DNA of 56,379 nucleotides from an uncultured Bacteroidales bacterium (GTDB taxonomy: Bacteria; Bacteroidota; Bacteroidia; Bacteroidales; UBA932): contig CAMNGM010000002.1 of assembly GCA_946538425.1 (NCBI GenBank), forward strand, positions 1 through 56,379, read 5' to 3'. The notes under the pieces were generated by a model. It had not been told where the DNA came from. It worked only from the letters and a program-made list of their open reading frames with translations, and made no database searches. Each line of letters begins with the position of its first letter. Position 1 is the first letter of the stretch. This document shows, piece after piece, positions 30,757 to 42,006 of this stretch. Position numbers and translations under genes: made by a program.

Positions 30757-31692
30757 ATGAAAAGATTATTTGTCGCCGTTGCGGCGTTCGCACTCGCCGC
30801 AGGAATCGCTTCCGCCCAGGACATGAGCGCCGCTGTCGAGACCTTCAACATGGGTGCCCAGACCCTGGAGTCCAACAAAGTCGAGGCCCTGAACCAGTTC
30901 AAGAGCGCCCTCACCCAGTTCGAGGCCTGCTCCGAGGAAGAGGCCGCCGAGATGATCGCCCAGTGCAAGAAGATCATTCCCCAGACCATGGTTTCCATCG
31001 CCAAGGAGCAGATCAACGAGGCCCAGTACGACGAGGCGCTCGAGACCCTGAAGGAGGCGACCGCCACCGCTGAAGGCTATGGACAGGAAGAGACTGCCGC
31101 TGAAGCCAAGGAACTCGTTCCCACTGCATACACCCGCAAGGGCGCTGCCCTGCTGAAGGCGAAGGATTTCGTCGGCGCCGCCGCCGCTTTCAAGGCTGTG
31201 GTGACCCTCGATCCCGCGGATGGCCAGAGCCAGCTTCTCTACGGACAGGCCCTGATGCAGGCCGGTGACAATGACAACGCCGTCGCCGCCCTCGAGGCCG
31301 CCGCCGCCAATGGCAAGGAAGACCAGGCCAACAAGCTTCTCTCCAACCTCTTCCTCAAGGAAGGCATGGCCCTCGTGAAGGCGAACAAGAGCGCCGACGC
31401 CATCGCCGCCCTCGAGAAGGCCAACAGCTACCTGGAGAGCGCCAACGCCTACAAGCTCATCGCCAGCGCCAACACCAAGCTCGGCAAGAGCAAGGCCGCC
31501 ATCGAGGCCTACAAGAAGTACCTCGAGGTGAGCCCGGAGGCCAAGGATGCCGCCGACGTGATGTTCACCATCGCCGCCACCGCCCAGAAGGCCGGCGACA
31601 AGGCGACCGCCATCGAATACTACAAGAAGCTCTCCGGCAACGCCAAGTACGCCGCCCAGGCCACCCAGCAGCTCGGTGCCCTGCAGAAATAG
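30757..31692 (+). CDS. Periplasmic tetratricopeptide-repeat protein
   Basis: The 311-residue protein has a clear Sec signal (MKRLFVAVAAFALAAGIASAQ). The rest is helical TPR-like repeats, for example AKDFVGAAAAFKAVVTLDPADG, GDNDNAVAALEAAAANGKE, ANKSADAIAALEKANSY and LGKSKAAIEAYKKYLEVSPEA. It is very rich in Ala, Lys and Glu and has no lipobox or membrane helix, so it should be soluble in the periplasm. Such proteins act as scaffolds; the partner is unknown. Codon use is strongly biased to C/G-ending codons, consistent with high expression. Confidence 0.85.
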   Translation: MKRLFVAVAAFALAAGIASAQDMSAAVETFNMGAQTLESNKVEALNQFKSALTQFEACSEEEAAEMIAQCKKIIPQTMVSIAKEQINEAQYDEALETLKEATATAEGYGQEETAAEAKELVPTAYTRKGAALLKAKDFVGAAAAFKAVVTLDPADGQSQLLYGQALMQAGDNDNAVAALEAAAANGKEDQANKLLSNLFLKEGMALVKANKSADAIAALEKANSYLESANAYKLIASANTKLGKSKAAIEAYKKYLEVSPEAKDAADVMFTIAATAQKAGDKATAIEYYKKLSGNAKYAAQATQQLGALQK

Positions 31693-31727
31693 GAGATTCC
31701 TTCCCTGCTTCGCAGGTTCGGAATGAC
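31693..31727. repeat. Single copy of the interspersed half-unit
   Basis: GAGATTCCTTC-CCTGCTTCGCAGG-TTCGGAATGAC, starting right after the TPR-gene stop. The middle forms a small hairpin, as in the 12045 copy, but with a different stem sequence. Confidence 0.85.
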
Positions 31728-31729
31728 AA

Positions 31730-31765
31730 AAAAAGGCCGGTCTCCGCACGGAGACCGGCCTTTTT
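31730..31765. terminator. Bidirectional rho-independent terminator
   Basis: AAAAAGGCCGGTCTCCG and CGGAGACCGGCCTTTTT form a perfect stem with A and T tracts on either side. It serves the converging TPR and hydrolase genes. Confidence 0.9.
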
Positions 31766-31784
31766 CATGCCTTCGCCCGGACGC

Positions 31785-32693
31785 CTAGTCGATCAGGCCG
31801 TTCTTCTCGATGGTCCAGCCTTCGCGGTTCGCGAGGCCGCAGTCGGCGCCCTGGAAGAGTTTCGCAGCCTCCTGGTCGCCCTTGAGCTGCCACTGGAGCC
31901 AGGCCAGGGCCGGGACGGTGAATTCGCCCCCGTGGTCCTGGCGGTAAGTGCCGCCGTGGCCCACCGGGTAGTTCGCGGCGAAGGCGGGGACCTTCACCAG
32001 GCGATGGAAGTCGTCCATCCCGTTCTCATAGGCGATGTCCTCGGGACCGCCCAGGATGTAGATCACCGGGACGGTGATCTCCTGGAGGCGCTCCTTCTGG
32101 GGCATCGGCATATTCGGGACGGCCGTGCCCGGGTTGATGAACAGGCCGCTGTTGCAGATCATGATGGTCTTGAGGCGCGGGTCCGTGGCGTTGTCCAGGG
32201 TCTGCAGGCCGCCGCAGGACATACCGGCCGCGGCGATGTGGTCCACATCGATCCGGCCGTAGTACGGGCTGTTCTTGTCGGCATTCTGCGCGATGGCCCA
32301 GTCGATGGACTCGATCTGCTGCGCGGAGGTGGACATCGGCCCGCGATAGGGCTTCTCTTCCATCGGGATATAGCCGGTGGCGATCACGAGGAAGCCGTGG
32401 GAGGCGATCTCATTCAGGAACTTGTAGTGTTCCCACGGGGAGTTGGTGCAGGCGCCGTTGCCCCACACGAGGACGGGCAGCGGGTTCTTCTTGCCGAACG
32501 GAGCGAGATCCTGCGGCGCGAAGATGGTGTGCGCCTCCAGGGAAGGATCTTCCAGCATCAACACCTTGTAGGGGCCGGTGCCGCCGTCTTCGACGACCTT
32601 GGACTGGCTGGCCACGGGGGCGACCGGGCCGCGCTGGCACGCGGTGCCCAGCATCAGCAGGCACGCGGCGGAAAGGAATGCGATTCGTTTCAT
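31785..32693 (-). CDS. Secreted alpha/beta hydrolase lipoprotein (cutinase/esterase-like)
   Basis: The 302-residue protein has an SPII signal (LLMLGTAC). The alpha/beta hydrolase order is clear: LPVLVWGNGACTN (oxyanion region), the nucleophile elbow AAAGMSCGGLQ (Ser in GxSxG), VIYILGGPEDIAY (likely Asp) and YPVGHGGTY (catalytic His). The overall pattern is like the dienelactone/PET-hydrolase-type secreted hydrolases, so an ester substrate is likely. It lies 19 bases after the GH2 gene and is probably in its operon. In this PUL it could remove an ester group such as acetyl from the glycan; this is inference. It is absent from the most familiar mucin PUL layouts I know. Confidence 0.8.
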   Translation of the reverse strand: MKRIAFLSAACLLMLGTACQRGPVAPVASQSKVVEDGGTGPYKVLMLEDPSLEAHTIFAPQDLAPFGKKNPLPVLVWGNGACTNSPWEHYKFLNEIASHGFLVIATGYIPMEEKPYRGPMSTSAQQIESIDWAIAQNADKNSPYYGRIDVDHIAAAGMSCGGLQTLDNATDPRLKTIMICNSGLFINPGTAVPNMPMPQKERLQEITVPVIYILGGPEDIAYENGMDDFHRLVKVPAFAANYPVGHGGTYRQDHGGEFTVPALAWLQWQLKGDQEAAKLFQGADCGLANREGWTIEKNGLID

Positions 32694-32712
32694 ATGACGA
32701 GAGGTTAGGCTG

Positions 32713-35820
<3,108 letters not shown>

Positions 35821-38565
35821 CTAAGGTTTTGTATCCGGGTTGGGAGAACGGTTCTCCTGCTTGAAACGCGTCGGAGTCACGCCCTTCAGGTTCTTGAAGG
35901 AGGTGCTGAAATAACGCGGATAGGCGAAACCGACTTCGTAAGCGATTTCATTGATATTCTTGTCCGTGTGCAGAAGGAGGTCCACGGACCGTTCGATGCG
36001 TATCCGGTTGATATAGTCCTTGACACCCTGTCCTGTCACCTGTTTTACCTTGCCGTACAGGAGGGTCCGGCTCATCGCCAGCTGCTCCGTGAGGAACTGG
36101 ACGTCCAGGCCGGGATCGGACAGATGCCGGAGGATGACGGCATCCAGCCGGGCCTTGAATTCCGGATCGGGCGTGATGGCGGTATCATCTTCCCGCTCTT
36201 CCGTATCTTGCAGCATTTCCTCGAGGAAATGGGCCATGGAACTGTTGGTCTCGTGCTCCCGCCGCTTGGTGACGGTGCGGATGCCCCAGGCGGCCGACGC
36301 CAGCAGAAGGGCGGCCAACAGCAGTCGGAACCATACGGTCCGGTACCAGGGAGGAAGCACGACGACTTCCAGCAGGCATTCCGGCACAGTAAAATCGCCA
36401 CCCTTCTGCAGGCAGGAAACCAGAATCCGGTATGTCCCGTCCGACAGGGCGGGAAGCCGCAGGCGGGCGTCGTCGCTTTCAAAGGTCCGCGTCTGTGTCC
36501 CTTCCACGGTGTAGCGGAAATACTTGCGCTGGAAGGCATCGCCGTCCTTGACCTGGAAAGAGGCGACAAGGGACTGATAGTTCCAGGGGACGCGGATCCG
36601 GTTTCCCTGCACATCGGACAGCGCAGGACGGCCGTCCACCGTCAACTGGTCCAGAAAGACCGCGACCGGTTCCAGCCCCGGAATCGGGATGTCCCGGCTG
36701 ATCTGCACCAGCCCGTCCGAACCGCCCATGTACAGGTAATCGGGACTCGTGGCGTTCTGGTACAGCATTTTAATGTCGTTCGGGCGGAACCCGTCCGAAG
36801 CGCTCCAGGAAACGAAGCGGTTCCCTTCGCACAGATAGGTGAACAGCCGGCTGCGGGCGCAGATCCACAGCTGTCCGTTCCCGGCGTATTCCAGAGCCGA
36901 CACGCTGTCGAAAAGGCCGGTTTCCACCGGTTCATACGTATCCGAGCGGCGGTCGTACCTTCCAAGGCCGCGGTCCGTCCCCACCCACACGGTCCGATCA
37001 CCGTCATAGGCGACGGATGTCACTTTCTCCTGCTCCCCCACACGGAAAAGCAGTCGGATCCTGTCCTCCTTCAAATCGGCGATCAATACCTGATTGTCCC
37101 GATAGAAGAAGGCCTCCCGCCCATCGGAACAGGCCATCCTGACACCGCTGACGGCCAGGCTGTCATCCACCTGGAGCAAAGAGAAGCTCCGGGTGCGCAG
37201 GTCGTAGAGCCAGGGGGAATAACTGAGGAAATACAGCTTGTCACCAGCCACGCGCGCCACACGGGGAAGGTATCCCCAGAAACATTCCTGCCGATTCACT
37301 TCCTCATTGACAAGCGTAAACGGTTTCCGTGCACCGGTCACTCTGTCCACCAGGAAAAAGCCCTCCATATAGATGGAAGCCAGCAGATTCCGGGCATCGA
37401 ATCCGACCAGCGAAAGGATTTTGCCACGGGTTCCCGGCAGCGGCGTAAAACGACCTGAAACCGGATCGAAACGATGGATGCCGCCGCCGTCGGTTCCGAC
37501 CCAGAGCGAGCCGTCGTCCTCCCGGTACAGGCTGATGACCGCGTTGTCCGTCAATCCGCACAATGGGCCGCTGAAAGAGCGGATATGGTTCTGGCGCACC
37601 TGGAAGAAGCCATGTTTGACGGTTCCTGCCCACAGGACGCCGGAAGAATCGAGGTAAAGCACCGTCACCGAGTTGGACGGCAGGCAAGCCGGATCGTCAG
37701 GGCTGTGACGAAGTGTCTGAAAGCGGCCGGAAGAGAGGTCCAGGAGCGAAATGCCGCCACCATCCGTGGCGATCCAGAGGGATCCGTCATATTCCGCGAA
37801 ACTCTGGACATAGTCATGGGTCAGCCCGCTGTTACGGGTCGTATAATGGGCCAGCTCGGTTCCGTCCGGGGAATAACGCCGGACACCATCTCCGTCGTAT
37901 GCAACGAAGATATCCCCCGCCTGGCTTCTGTACAAGGCGATGACCTGCCGGAACGCTTCCTGCGTAAACGGAACGGCCGGATGGCCGGGCTCGTAGCGGA
38001 ACAGGCCCATCTCATCCGTTCCAAGCAGCAACTCACTCCCCTCCAAGGCCACCATCCGTCCGATGCGGTAAGCCCGGTTTCCCACACAGGAGCCCTCCCC
38101 GAAAGGATACAGGTACTCGGAACTTCCGTCTTCCGCCACGCGGGCCAGGCATCCATCACCTCCGAACAGGATTCCGTCGGGAACGGCCAGTGACGAGAAG
38201 AAGGGTTTCACCATGACGGTCTCGAATCCGCCCCGGGAGGGGCGATAGCGGGCGATGCCGCGCGACGTCCGGATCCAGACCGATCCGTCCGCGGTTTCGG
38301 ACAGGTCCCGGATCTCGTTCCCCGGCAGGTGTGCCGCATCGTGTCCATGGGATGTATAGACCGTTATCTCCTGCCGGTCCATCCGATTCAGCCCGTTCCG
38401 GGTTCCGATCCACAAACTGCCCCGGCTGTCCAGCAGCAACGATGTGACATTCGGCTGGGACAGGCCGTTTTCCAAGGAGATCGGGATATAGGCATACGGC
38501 GAATTCTGTGCGGCCGATACCCAAACCGCAGGAAGGAGAAATAGCAGAAGCAGGATGTTTTTCAT
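35821..38565 (-). CDS. Membrane-spanning one-component regulator: propeller-Y_Y_Y-TM-AraC, without kinase or receiver
   Basis: The start at 38565 (MKNILLLLFLLPAVWVSAAQ) gives a signal peptide; the track start is 25 codons earlier. The periplasmic part has Reg_prop propeller blades (for example LDSRGSLWIGTRNGLNR, YDGSLWIATDGGGISLLD and REDDGSLWVGTDGGGIHRFD) followed by a Y_Y_Y domain near 680-760. A helix WFRLLLAALLLASAAWGI lies near 775. Only about 90 residues later comes an AraC-type HTH pair (LDVQFLTEQLAMSRTLLYGKV and KNINEIAYEVGFAYPRYFST). The histidine-kinase and receiver domains of normal hybrid two-component systems, over 450 residues, are absent. It most likely transmits sugar binding straight to DNA binding, like SusR. 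It heads the GH2 operon and is divergent from SusC. Confidence 0.88.
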   Translation of the reverse strand: MKNILLLLFLLPAVWVSAAQNSPYAYIPISLENGLSQPNVTSLLLDSRGSLWIGTRNGLNRMDRQEITVYTSHGHDAAHLPGNEIRDLSETADGSVWIRTSRGIARYRPSRGGFETVMVKPFFSSLAVPDGILFGGDGCLARVAEDGSSEYLYPFGEGSCVGNRAYRIGRMVALEGSELLLGTDEMGLFRYEPGHPAVPFTQEAFRQVIALYRSQAGDIFVAYDGDGVRRYSPDGTELAHYTTRNSGLTHDYVQSFAEYDGSLWIATDGGGISLLDLSSGRFQTLRHSPDDPACLPSNSVTVLYLDSSGVLWAGTVKHGFFQVRQNHIRSFSGPLCGLTDNAVISLYREDDGSLWVGTDGGGIHRFDPVSGRFTPLPGTRGKILSLVGFDARNLLASIYMEGFFLVDRVTGARKPFTLVNEEVNRQECFWGYLPRVARVAGDKLYFLSYSPWLYDLRTRSFSLLQVDDSLAVSGVRMACSDGREAFFYRDNQVLIADLKEDRIRLLFRVGEQEKVTSVAYDGDRTVWVGTDRGLGRYDRRSDTYEPVETGLFDSVSALEYAGNGQLWICARSRLFTYLCEGNRFVSWSASDGFRPNDIKMLYQNATSPDYLYMGGSDGLVQISRDIPIPGLEPVAVFLDQLTVDGRPALSDVQGNRIRVPWNYQSLVASFQVKDGDAFQRKYFRYTVEGTQTRTFESDDARLRLPALSDGTYRILVSCLQKGGDFTVPECLLEVVVLPPWYRTVWFRLLLAALLLASAAWGIRTVTKRREHETNSSMAHFLEEMLQDTEEREDDTAITPDPEFKARLDAVILRHLSDPGLDVQFLTEQLAMSRTLLYGKVKQVTGQGVKDYINRIRIERSVDLLLHTDKNINEIAYEVGFAYPRYFSTSFKNLKGVTPTRFKQENRSPNPDTKP

Positions 38566-38624
38566 CAAAGCCGTGGTTGCAATGGCTAAATTAGCGTTTT
38601 TCCGGAGAAAAGCCAAACATCCGC

Positions 38625-38686
38625 GTCCGAATTCGTCCAATCCGCATTTTTGGACGAAATCGGACTATTTACGGACAAGATCGGAT
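38625..38686. promoter_or_regulatory. Candidate operator: inverted repeat plus third copy in the PUL divergent region
   Basis: GTCCGAATTCGTCCAA (38625-38640) is inverted as TTGGACGAAATCGGAC (38650-38665), matching at 15 of 16 bases. A third copy GGACAAGATCGGAT (38673-38686) repeats GGACGAAATCGGAC (38652-38665) directly at 11 of 14 bases. The offset is exactly 21 bp, two helical turns. This is the spacing expected for AraC-family sites. It lies between the regulator and SusC starts. Confidence 0.7.
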
Positions 38687-38707
38687 TCGGTTTCGCAGGG
38701 TTTTTCC

Positions 38708-38715
38708 CAACTTTG
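38708..38715 (+). promoter_or_regulatory. Weak -7 box for the second SusC gene
   Basis: CAACTTTG is a near match to TAnnTTTG, 47 bases upstream of the SusC ATG and 22 bases past the third operator copy. A weak promoter next to an activator site fits positive control. Confidence 0.4.
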
Positions 38716-38762
38716 TGCAGATAACCGCATCCATATCCACTAACCATAACTAAAAAACCACT

Positions 38763-41700
38763 ATGCTTAAAACACTCCGCAAAGCCATCCTGTCGGCGAC
38801 AGCCGCACTCATGGCTTCCATCGTCGTGCTGGCACAGGGCCCACAGACCGTCCGGGGAACGGTTACCGATCCATCCGGTGAAACCGTCGTCGGCGGCTCT
38901 GTGTTCGTCAAGGGCACACAGACCGGCACGGTCACCGACATCGACGGCACCTACGTCTTGAACGGTGTCCGGCCCGGCAACGTCCTCGTTTTCTCCTGCA
39001 TCGGCTATGTCACCCAGGAGATCACCTGGAACAGCGGACCCCTGAACGTGGTCCTGCAGAACGATACGCAGATGCTGGAAGAAACGGTCGTCGTCGGTTA
39101 CGGCGTCCAGAAGAAAGTCAACCTGACCGGCGCCGTCTCCCAGGTCAAGGGAGATGACTTCGCCCAGCGTCCCGTCGTGGATGCCGCCCAGGCCCTTCAG
39201 GGCATGGTTCCCGGCCTGACCATCTCCAACACGGCGGCCGGCACCCCGGGCGCCGCGACGACCATCACCCTCCGTGGACGCGGCAACCTGAGCGATACCG
39301 GCAATCCCTATATCCTCGTGGATGGCGTCGAGATGAGCCTCCAGGATGTCAACCCCAATGATATCGAGAGCATTTCCGTCCTCAAGGACGCCGCCTCCGC
39401 CGCCATCTACGGAGCCCGGGCCGCCTACGGTGTCATCCTGGTCACGACCAAGCGCGGAGCCGACGGGAAGCCCGTCATCAGCTATTCCGGCAATGTCGGA
39501 TGGAACGCACCGACCAAACTTCCGACCATGGCCAGTTCCGTGGATTTCGCCCATTTCTGGAACGACGGCGCCGCCAATGCCAATGCACCCCGAAAGTATT
39601 CCGACGAAAAGATCGCCGACCTGCAACGGTTCATCGACGGAGATCCGTCCGCCGACCCGTGGGCGGAGATCCGCGACAATCCCACGGCCAACCCGTCGTC
39701 CTTCGAGAACTCGGAAAAAGGCCTCGGCAACACCGACTACTTCAAGCTCCACTACAAGGACTGGGCACTCAAGCACAACCACAACCTGTCCATCCGCGGA
39801 GGAAGCAAGAAAGTCCAGTACTATGTGAGCGGCGGCATGTATGACGAAGACGGTGCGCTGCGCTTCGCCGACATGGGCTACAAGCGTTTCAACGTGAATG
39901 CCAACACGCAAGCCCAGGTCACCGACTGGCTCAAGCTCATGTTCAGCACCAAATTCGTCCATGGACAGACCGACAGTCCGTTCGGGGACGGTGCCATCGG
40001 CTATGGCTTCTACCACACCCTGGCCCGTGAGTTCTCCACGAAACACTACATGGATGACAATGGCCACTATGTGGAATTTACGATGATCCCCTACCTCCAG
40101 AGCGGTACTTACACGACCACCAAGCGCGACCGTCTGGACATTACCCCCGGGCTGCAGATCCAGCCTGTCAAGAACTGGTTCATCAATCTGGACTACACCT
40201 ACCGGTTGGGTGTCAACAATTACGAAGCCGTGGCCATCGCGCCGGACATCTACATGATGGACGGAGTGACCACCGTCAAGGGCGGACGTTCCGAGCTGGG
40301 CATTCCCAAGGACGGAAAATATACCCGGTCCAATACGAACACCAACTACCAGAGCATCAGCCTCTACACCAATTATTCCTTCACGCTGGGCGAAAAGAGC
40401 AACTTCGCGCTGCTGGCCGGCTATCAGGAAGAGGACTACCACTACGCCTACATCAAGAACGCCATCACCGGCCTTTACACCACGGCCACGCCCAGCGTCA
40501 CCATGGGCAATGGCGACCAGACCATTACGGATACCCGTTACGGGTGGGCCACCCGCGGCTACTTCGGGCGCATCAATTACGACTATGACGGCCGGTATCT
40601 GCTGGAACTGAACGGCCGTTACGACGGATCTTCCCGTTTCGCCGCCGACCACCGCTGGGGCTTCTTCCCGTCCGTTTCCGCCGGTTGGAACATTCACAAG
40701 GAACCGTTCCTGCAGTCCGCTTCCGGCTGGCTTTCCAACCTGAAACTCCGGGCCTCCTACGGTCTGCTGGGCAACCAGGCAGGAGCCGCGACCTATACTT
40801 TCGCCTCCACCATGAGCATGAGTTCCGGTCTGGGCAGTTACATTTACTCCGACGGACGCCATTCCTACACCCAGGCTCCCGGCGTGGTGAATCCTCTCAC
40901 CACCTGGGAAAAGGTGTTGAACCAGAATGTCGGTCTGGATTTCGGCTTTTTCGGGAACGCCCTCACCGGCTCCTTCGACCTGTTCCAGCGCGACACGCGC
41001 GACATGCTGGGCCCGGGCGAAGACTATCCGGACATCTTCGGTGCCAGCGCGCCCCAGACCAACAACGCGAACATGCGTAACCGGGGTTGGGAATTCGCCA
41101 TCAACTACCGGGGCCACGCCGGACGCGACTTCAACTACTCCATCGGCGGTTCCGTGTCGGACGCCACGGCCGTCGTCACCAAGTATTCCAACCCGACCGG
41201 AACCGATCCTGCCGGCAGCTGGTATGAGGGGAAGAGCGTCGGCGAGATCTGGGGATACCGGGCAGACGGCCTCATCCAGAACCAGGCCGAGGCGGATGCC
41301 TTCAATGCCTTGGACCACTCCTTCATCAGCGCGACGAAGTGGACGCCCGGCGATGTGAAATACATCGACCTGAACGGGGACGGCAAGATCAACAAGGGCA
41401 GCAATACCCTGGGTGACATGGGAGACTTCACCGTTATCGGCAACACCACTCCCCGCTACAACTACACGATCAACGGATCCGTCTGGTGGAAGGGTATCGG
41501 CCTGAACTTCCTGTTCCAGGGCGTGGGCAAGCGCGACTATGACCCTTCGAGCTCCCTCTATTTCTGGGGCTTCGGACCTTATGCCCAGGTGACCGTGCTC
41601 AAGGAGCACATGGACTACTGGCGGGAAGACAATCCCAACGCCTATTATCCCAAACCGTACATCCACAACGCCGGCGGCGTGGGCACCTACCAGAGCAAGC

Positions 41701-41999
41701 AGAAGCAGTGCAGCGACCGTTACCTGCAGAATGCCGCATACCTCCGCCTGAAGACCGTCACCCTGTCCTATGACCTTCCGCAGTCGTTGATCGGCAAAAT
41801 CGGCCTGAGCAAGGCCCAGTTGTACGTGACGGGAGAAAATCTCCTGACTTTCACCAAACTGTCCACGATCTTCGATCCGGAAGCCATCTTCACCTATAAT
41901 TCCTATAACGGCGGTAATGCCAACCGTGGCGCTTCAGACGCCGGTAAGAGCTATCCGATGAACAAGACCGTTTCCGTAGGTATCGTCGTCAACTTCTAA
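38763..41999 (+). CDS. SusC-type TonB-dependent outer-membrane glycan transporter
   Basis: The 1078-residue protein has a Sec signal ending near VVLAQ, a CarboxypepD_reg-like domain (VRGTVTDPSGETVVGGSVFVKG), and the TonB-box-like EETVVVGYGVQKKVNLTGAV. The plug contains ITLRGRGNLSDTGNPYILVDG and AAIYGARAAYGVILVTTKRG. The barrel ends in MNKTVSVGIVVNF. It imports oligosaccharides with the SusD encoded next. It is the first gene of the sulfatase/GH20 operon and probably regulated by the divergent propeller regulator. Confidence 0.95.
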   Translation: MLKTLRKAILSATAALMASIVVLAQGPQTVRGTVTDPSGETVVGGSVFVKGTQTGTVTDIDGTYVLNGVRPGNVLVFSCIGYVTQEITWNSGPLNVVLQNDTQMLEETVVVGYGVQKKVNLTGAVSQVKGDDFAQRPVVDAAQALQGMVPGLTISNTAAGTPGAATTITLRGRGNLSDTGNPYILVDGVEMSLQDVNPNDIESISVLKDAASAAIYGARAAYGVILVTTKRGADGKPVISYSGNVGWNAPTKLPTMASSVDFAHFWNDGAANANAPRKYSDEKIADLQRFIDGDPSADPWAEIRDNPTANPSSFENSEKGLGNTDYFKLHYKDWALKHNHNLSIRGGSKKVQYYVSGGMYDEDGALRFADMGYKRFNVNANTQAQVTDWLKLMFSTKFVHGQTDSPFGDGAIGYGFYHTLAREFSTKHYMDDNGHYVEFTMIPYLQSGTYTTTKRDRLDITPGLQIQPVKNWFINLDYTYRLGVNNYEAVAIAPDIYMMDGVTTVKGGRSELGIPKDGKYTRSNTNTNYQSISLYTNYSFTLGEKSNFALLAGYQEEDYHYAYIKNAITGLYTTATPSVTMGNGDQTITDTRYGWATRGYFGRINYDYDGRYLLELNGRYDGSSRFAADHRWGFFPSVSAGWNIHKEPFLQSASGWLSNLKLRASYGLLGNQAGAATYTFASTMSMSSGLGSYIYSDGRHSYTQAPGVVNPLTTWEKVLNQNVGLDFGFFGNALTGSFDLFQRDTRDMLGPGEDYPDIFGASAPQTNNANMRNRGWEFAINYRGHAGRDFNYSIGGSVSDATAVVTKYSNPTGTDPAGSWYEGKSVGEIWGYRADGLIQNQAEADAFNALDHSFISATKWTPGDVKYIDLNGDGKINKGSNTLGDMGDFTVIGNTTPRYNYTINGSVWWKGIGLNFLFQGVGKRDYDPSSSLYFWGFGPYAQVTVLKEHMDYWREDNPNAYYPKPYIHNAGGVGTYQSKQKQCSDRYLQNAAYLRLKTVTLSYDLPQSLIGKIGLSKAQLYVTGENLLTFTKLSTIFDPEAIFTYNSYNGGNANRGASDAGKSYPMNKTVSVGIVVNF

Positions 42000-42006
42000 A
42001 CGCTCC

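Noticed and set aside
38586-41666. 1026-codon minus-strand ORF
   Set aside because: Antisense to a complete SusC gene; composition is shadow-like.
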